This document shows positions 60,242 through 64,000 of a stretch of DNA of 64,000 nucleotides, piece by piece. Where the stretch lies: assembly GCA_903919205.1 (NCBI GenBank), contig CAIXHE010000109.1, positions 1 to 64,000 of the forward strand, given 5' to 3'. Position 1 is the first letter of the stretch, and each line of letters begins with the position of its first letter. Both the position numbers and the translations under genes were made by a program. This stretch comes from an uncultured Opitutaceae bacterium (GTDB lineage Bacteria > Verrucomicrobiota > Verrucomicrobiia > Opitutales > Opitutaceae). The notes below the pieces were generated by a model. That model saw nothing but the letters and a program-made list of their open reading frames with translations. It made no database searches and was not told the origin of the DNA.

Positions 60242-60304
60242 CCTGACCTCAGGAGGGGCCGCTGCGGCATCCCGCGCGCAGACGACCCGCCTGAGCCCAC
60301 CACC

Positions 60305-60994
60305 ATGCATCCGCGCAGCCAGCTATCAGGATCCCAACTCCGCACCTATGAGCGCATCTTCCAGCACCCGATGTCCCACAACCTGGGCTGGCACGACGTC
60401 TACGGCATGTTCAGCCAGCTGGGCACGGTCGAGACCGAGCCCAACGGCAACACGAAGGTGACGCGCAACGGGCAGTTCATCACGCTGCCGCCCCACCGCA
60501 CGAAGGACGTCTCCGAGGACCACGAGGTCATGGTCCTCAGGCATTTCCTTGAGCAGACGGAGATACCGGAATTCAAGGCGCCCGAGCTCGAGGGCCATTG
60601 GTTGGTGGTCATCGATCACCACGAGGCCCGGCTCTTCAACTCCGGGGTTCCTGGGTCCGAGGCGGCGAAGATGCTGACCAACGAGCCCCACTACTTCCGC
60701 CATGCAGCGCATTCGAGGGAGTTCGCCGAGGGCGAGGAGAAGCCGGACCCGAACACCTTCTTCACCCCGCTGGCGAACGCCCTCAAGGGGGCCCGCAAGG
60801 TTCTCGTCTTCGGCAACGGCACGGGGATGAGCAGCGAGATGGACCAGTTCGTGGGCTGGCTTAAGAAGCACCGACCCGAGCTCTCCCGCCGCGTGGTGGG
60901 CTCGGTCGTCGTCAACGAGAACCACCTCTCCGACGGCCAGCTCCTCGAGAAGGCGCGGGTGTTCTTCGCCGGCCTGCCGGACGCCCACACATGA
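60305..60994 (+). CDS. Hypothetical two-part protein: HicA-like N-terminus, eRF1/host-attachment-like C-terminus
   Basis: LGWHDVYGMFSQLGTVETEPNGNTKVTRNGQFITLPPHRTKDVSEDHEVMVLRHFLEQ then VLVFGNGTGMSSEMDQFVGWLKKHRPELSRRVVGSVVVNENHLSDGQLLEKARVFF. Confidence 0.55.
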   Translation: MHPRSQLSGSQLRTYERIFQHPMSHNLGWHDVYGMFSQLGTVETEPNGNTKVTRNGQFITLPPHRTKDVSEDHEVMVLRHFLEQTEIPEFKAPELEGHWLVVIDHHEARLFNSGVPGSEAAKMLTNEPHYFRHAAHSREFAEGEEKPDPNTFFTPLANALKGARKVLVFGNGTGMSSEMDQFVGWLKKHRPELSRRVVGSVVVNENHLSDGQLLEKARVFFAGLPDAHT

Positions 60995-61929
60995 AGCTGA
61001 TGAAGTGCGTCTGCATCTTTCGGTACGGAGGCCCCGAGGTGCTCGCCTACGAGGACGCGCCGTGTCCCCACCCGGGAGACGGGGAGGTGCTCGTGCGGGT
61101 CCACGCCGCCGGCGTGAACCCGGTCGACTGGAAGATCCGCGAGGGTTTCCTGGTCGAGAAGATCCGCCACACCCTGCCGCTCGTTCTCGGGTGGGACGTG
61201 TCCGGGGTCGTGCATTCGATCGGCGGCAACCTCAAGCGCCTGAAGGTCGGGGACGAGGTCATGAGTTGCCCGGATGTCGCCCGGGACGGGGCCTATGCGG
61301 AATACATCGTCATCAAGGAGTCCGAGGTGGCCCTGAAGCCCGCGTCGGTGGACCATCTGCATGCAGCAGGCCTGCCGATGGCCGGCCTCACCGCATGGCA
61401 GGCCCTCTTCGAGCATGGCGCCCTGGCGAAGGGCCAGCGCGTGCTGATCCAGGGGGCCGCGGGCGGCGTCGGCAGCATGGCGCTCCAGCTCGCCAAGTGG
61501 AAGGGCGCGTTCGTCGCCGGCACCGCCTCGGAGGGCAACCATGACTTCCTGAGAAAACTCGGGATCGACCAGGTGGTCGACTACCAGCGGGAGCGCTTCG
61601 AGGACGTGGTCGGGCCCGTAGACGTGGTGATCGACACCCAGGGAGGCGACGTGCAGGAGCGCTCCTGGAAGGTGCTCAAGCCCGGCGGGATCCTGGTCTC
61701 CGTGGTGAGCCCGCCCTCCGAGACTCTGGCGGCCCAATTCAAGGCGCGGGGTGTCTTCTTCTTCGCCCGCTCGGACATCGGTCAACTGGCCGAACTCGCC
61801 AAGCTGGTGGACAGCGAGAACCTGAAGGTCATCGTCGAGACCACGTTACCCCTGTCGGACGCGACCCGGGGCCAGGAGCTGAGCCAGCGGGGCCATGCCC
61901 GCGGCAAGATCGTCCTGAGGGTGGTGTAG
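60991..61929 (+). CDS. NADP-dependent quinone oxidoreductase / MDR-family dehydrogenase
   Basis: VLVRVHAAGVNPVDWKIREG; VLGWDVSGVVHSIGGNLKRLKVGDEV; VLIQGAAGGVGSMALQLAKWKGAFV. Confidence 0.92.
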   Translation: MKLMKCVCIFRYGGPEVLAYEDAPCPHPGDGEVLVRVHAAGVNPVDWKIREGFLVEKIRHTLPLVLGWDVSGVVHSIGGNLKRLKVGDEVMSCPDVARDGAYAEYIVIKESEVALKPASVDHLHAAGLPMAGLTAWQALFEHGALAKGQRVLIQGAAGGVGSMALQLAKWKGAFVAGTASEGNHDFLRKLGIDQVVDYQRERFEDVVGPVDVVIDTQGGDVQERSWKVLKPGGILVSVVSPPSETLAAQFKARGVFFFARSDIGQLAELAKLVDSENLKVIVETTLPLSDATRGQELSQRGHARGKIVLRVV

Positions 61930-61954
61930 GGCGCCCCGATGACCGGCCCACGTG

Positions 61955-61996
61955 GGGTTTTACCCCATGGTCCCCGCGCCGGGTCCGGGTTACGCT
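61955..61996 (+). promoter_or_regulatory. Shared-architecture promoter upstream of PRC-barrel gene
   Basis: GGGTTTTACCCCAT-N21-TTACGCT. Confidence 0.65.
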
Positions 61997-62060
61997 CCGG
62001 GACTCTAAGGTCAGGGCGCCCCGCGGGGTCGTCCGGCATCAGAAAGCGAACCTCCCTTCC

Positions 62061-62774
62061 ATGCTCATCCACACCCAGGCCCTGATAGGAAAGAGGCTGG
62101 ACGCCCTCGACGGCGAGATCGGGTCCCTCCAGGACATCTATTTCGACGACGAGGGGTGGGCCGTGCGCTACCTGGTGGCCGACACGGGCTCGTGGATGCA
62201 CGGCCGGCTGGTGCTCCTGGCGCCCAACGCCATCGGGCACGTCTCGCCCAGCTCGGGCTCGCTGACGATCAACCTCACGACCAGTCAGATCGAGGCGAGC
62301 CCGCCCATCGAGTCGCACAAGCCCGTGTCGCGGCAATACGAGATCGACTACTACCGCCACTACGGGTGGCCCGCCTACTGGGACGAGGGCGCGAGCTGGA
62401 GCGCGGGCGGGCTGCCCGAGCTTCTGAGCCCGCTTCAGGCCGAGGTCGTTGACCTGTTCGCCCCGCGGCGGCGTGAGGACCCGCACCTTCGGAGCGTGCT
62501 CGGCGTGCTGGGCTATGAGGTCCAGTCCAAGGAGCGCCCCATCGGCACGCTGGCCGGCCTGCGGCTGGATGAGAAGGCCTGGCGCGTGAGGCAGATCGTG
62601 GTCGGCGCCGGGTTGTGGCCCCGCAAGAGCGAGATCCGCATACCGGTCAACCAGGTTGAAGATATCAGCTACGAGGAATCCAAGATCTTCCTGAGCTCGG
62701 ACAAGGAAGCCCCGCCGTCGGACGAGGTTCCGGCGGTCCACGACTCCAACGGTGAATCCGGGCTCTGGGACTGA
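62061..62774 (+). CDS. PRC-barrel domain protein (two copies)
   Basis: LIGKRLDALDGEIGSLQDIYFDDEGWAVRYLVADTGSWMHGRLVLLAPNAI; second copy KERPIGTLAGLRLDEKAWRVRQIVVG. Confidence 0.85.
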   Translation: MLIHTQALIGKRLDALDGEIGSLQDIYFDDEGWAVRYLVADTGSWMHGRLVLLAPNAIGHVSPSSGSLTINLTTSQIEASPPIESHKPVSRQYEIDYYRHYGWPAYWDEGASWSAGGLPELLSPLQAEVVDLFAPRRREDPHLRSVLGVLGYEVQSKERPIGTLAGLRLDEKAWRVRQIVVGAGLWPRKSEIRIPVNQVEDISYEESKIFLSSDKEAPPSDEVPAVHDSNGESGLWD

Positions 62775-62798
62775 TCCCGGAAGGGGCCCCTACATCTC

Positions 62799-63209
62799 AT
62801 GAAAAACAATCCAATAAACAAGGGCGTCATCAGCGAGGACTTCAAGGGCACGGGGCCCATCTCCGAGCGGGACATCCACCACCGGGCCGCGGAGCTGTCC
62901 GAGATCGACGGGCGCGCGCACCTGCCCCCGACCGATGCGGAAGTGGAGCAGGCCCAGCGCGAGCTGACCGGGGGAGAGGATATCGACGCGCGCGAGGCCG
63001 CAATCGATGCGCTCCCGGAGTCCGAGCGCTGGGATCCCGTCCCGGGCAGCAAGGGATTCGAGACGCCGGGCGGCATCAGCGAGGACATGGACGACGAGGG
63101 CCGGAGCATGAGCGAGCAGATGGTCGAGCAGGGGGTCGAGGAAGCCGAGCACGACCAGATGCTCCAAGCCGCGAAGGCCGCCGAGAAGACCGACCGAGAG
63201 GACGCCTGA
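62799..63209 (+). CDS. Hypothetical acidic protein
   Basis: 136-aa ORF between PRC-barrel and membrane stress protein. Confidence 0.65.
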   Translation: MKNNPINKGVISEDFKGTGPISERDIHHRAAELSEIDGRAHLPPTDAEVEQAQRELTGGEDIDAREAAIDALPESERWDPVPGSKGFETPGGISEDMDDEGRSMSEQMVEQGVEEAEHDQMLQAAKAAEKTDREDA

Positions 63210-63258
63210 AGCCCCTCCGTCCATCAAAGAGCCATACGGAAACGTCCCAATACCCATC

Positions 63259-63765
63259 ATGAGCAGTTCCACCGTAGCCATCTTCTCCACCCACGAGGGC
63301 GCAGAGGGGGCGATCACCGACCTCCAAAGGTCGGGATACGACATGAAGCGCCTTTCCATCGTAGGTCGCGACTACACCACGGACGAGCACGTCGTGGGAT
63401 ACTACACCACGGGCGACCGCATGAAGACCTGGGGCAGGAATGGCGCCTTCTGGGGCGGGATCTGGGGCCTTCTGTTCGGCTCCGCCTTCTTCTTCGTGCC
63501 CGGGGTCGGCCCCCTGCTGGTGGCCGGGCCCATGGTCGCCTGGATCGTTTCCGGGCTCGAGGGGGCCCTGGTGGTCGGCGGCCTGAGCGCCCTCGGCGCG
63601 GGGCTCGTGAGCCTCGGCATACCGAAGGACAGCGTCCTTCGCTACGAGACGGCGATCAAGAACGACAAGTTCTTGGTGGTGGCGGACGGGACCGCCGTGG
63701 ACGTGGCCCGCGCGAAGGAGATCCTGTCCCACTTCCATCCCGACTCGGTCGACCTGCATCCCTAG
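63259..63765 (+). CDS. General-stress-protein-17M/DUF1269-like protein with glycine-rich hydrophobic segment
   Basis: TVAIFSTHEGAEGAITDLQRSGYDMKRLSIVGRDY; GAFWGGIWGLLFGSAFFFVPGVGPLLVAGPMVAWIV. Confidence 0.75.
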   Translation: MSSSTVAIFSTHEGAEGAITDLQRSGYDMKRLSIVGRDYTTDEHVVGYYTTGDRMKTWGRNGAFWGGIWGLLFGSAFFFVPGVGPLLVAGPMVAWIVSGLEGALVVGGLSALGAGLVSLGIPKDSVLRYETAIKNDKFLVVADGTAVDVARAKEILSHFHPDSVDLHP

Positions 63766-63776
63766 GAACCGCCCCC

Positions 63777-64000
63777 ATGCCTGCATCCATCATGCGCTCC
63801 ACAGTCGAGGCGCTGCTCGCCCCGGGAAAGGGGCTGCTCGCGGCCGACGAGAGCCTGAAGACGATCGGGAAGAGATTCGAGGCCCTCGGCATAGCCTGCA
63901 CGGAGGAGAGCCGGCGCAACTACCGGGCGATGCTGATCACGACCCCCACGCTGCCCGAGCACATCAGCGGGGTCATCCTCTACGACGAGACCCTACGGCA
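63777..64000 (+). CDS. Class I fructose-bisphosphate aldolase, N-terminal fragment (truncated by window edge)
   Basis: MPASIMRSTVEALLAPGKGLLAADESLKTIGKRFEALGIACTEESRRNYRAMLITTPTLPEHISGVILYDETL; absent from ORF track. Confidence 0.88.
   Translation, partial: MPASIMRSTVEALLAPGKGLLAADESLKTIGKRFEALGIACTEESRRNYRAMLITTPTLPEHISGVILYDETLR

Overview
High-GC bacterial chromosomal window with densely packed genes. Protein features hint at Verrucomicrobiota/Opitutaceae, but this is inference only. Left half (1 to about 36.5 kb): motility and chemotaxis block with cheA, a REC-REC-STAS protein, cheX, an NtrC-type regulator, fliS, flgM-like, fliD and flagellin. It also holds a roughly 9.3 kb glycosyltransferase/methyltransferase/mutase cluster, five HDOD-domain genes (one truncated at the left edge), two PAS histidine kinases and an MCP. 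Right half (about 36.5-64 kb): energy and stress block with a complete N-type ATPase operon (atpDCQRBEFAG), a PMA-type H+ P-ATPase, phosphoketolase plus acetate kinase, a DevBCA/NodT-like exporter, a kaiC-kaiB-kaiB-histidine kinase cassette, several small stress-like proteins, and the start of a class I aldolase that runs off the right edge. Two signals stand out that the gene list does not explain. (1) About 13 sigma-28 (FliA)-like promoters, mostly with exact 15-nt spacing, extend the apparent motility regulon to HDOD proteins, histidine kinases and unknown proteins. (2) A second shared promoter architecture, GGGT-N3-ACCCCAT-N21-nYAnnCT, precedes at least six or seven stress/energy transcription units. 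No tRNA, rRNA, CRISPR array or transposase was recognised. All calls are from reading sequence and the ORF track; no database search was run.
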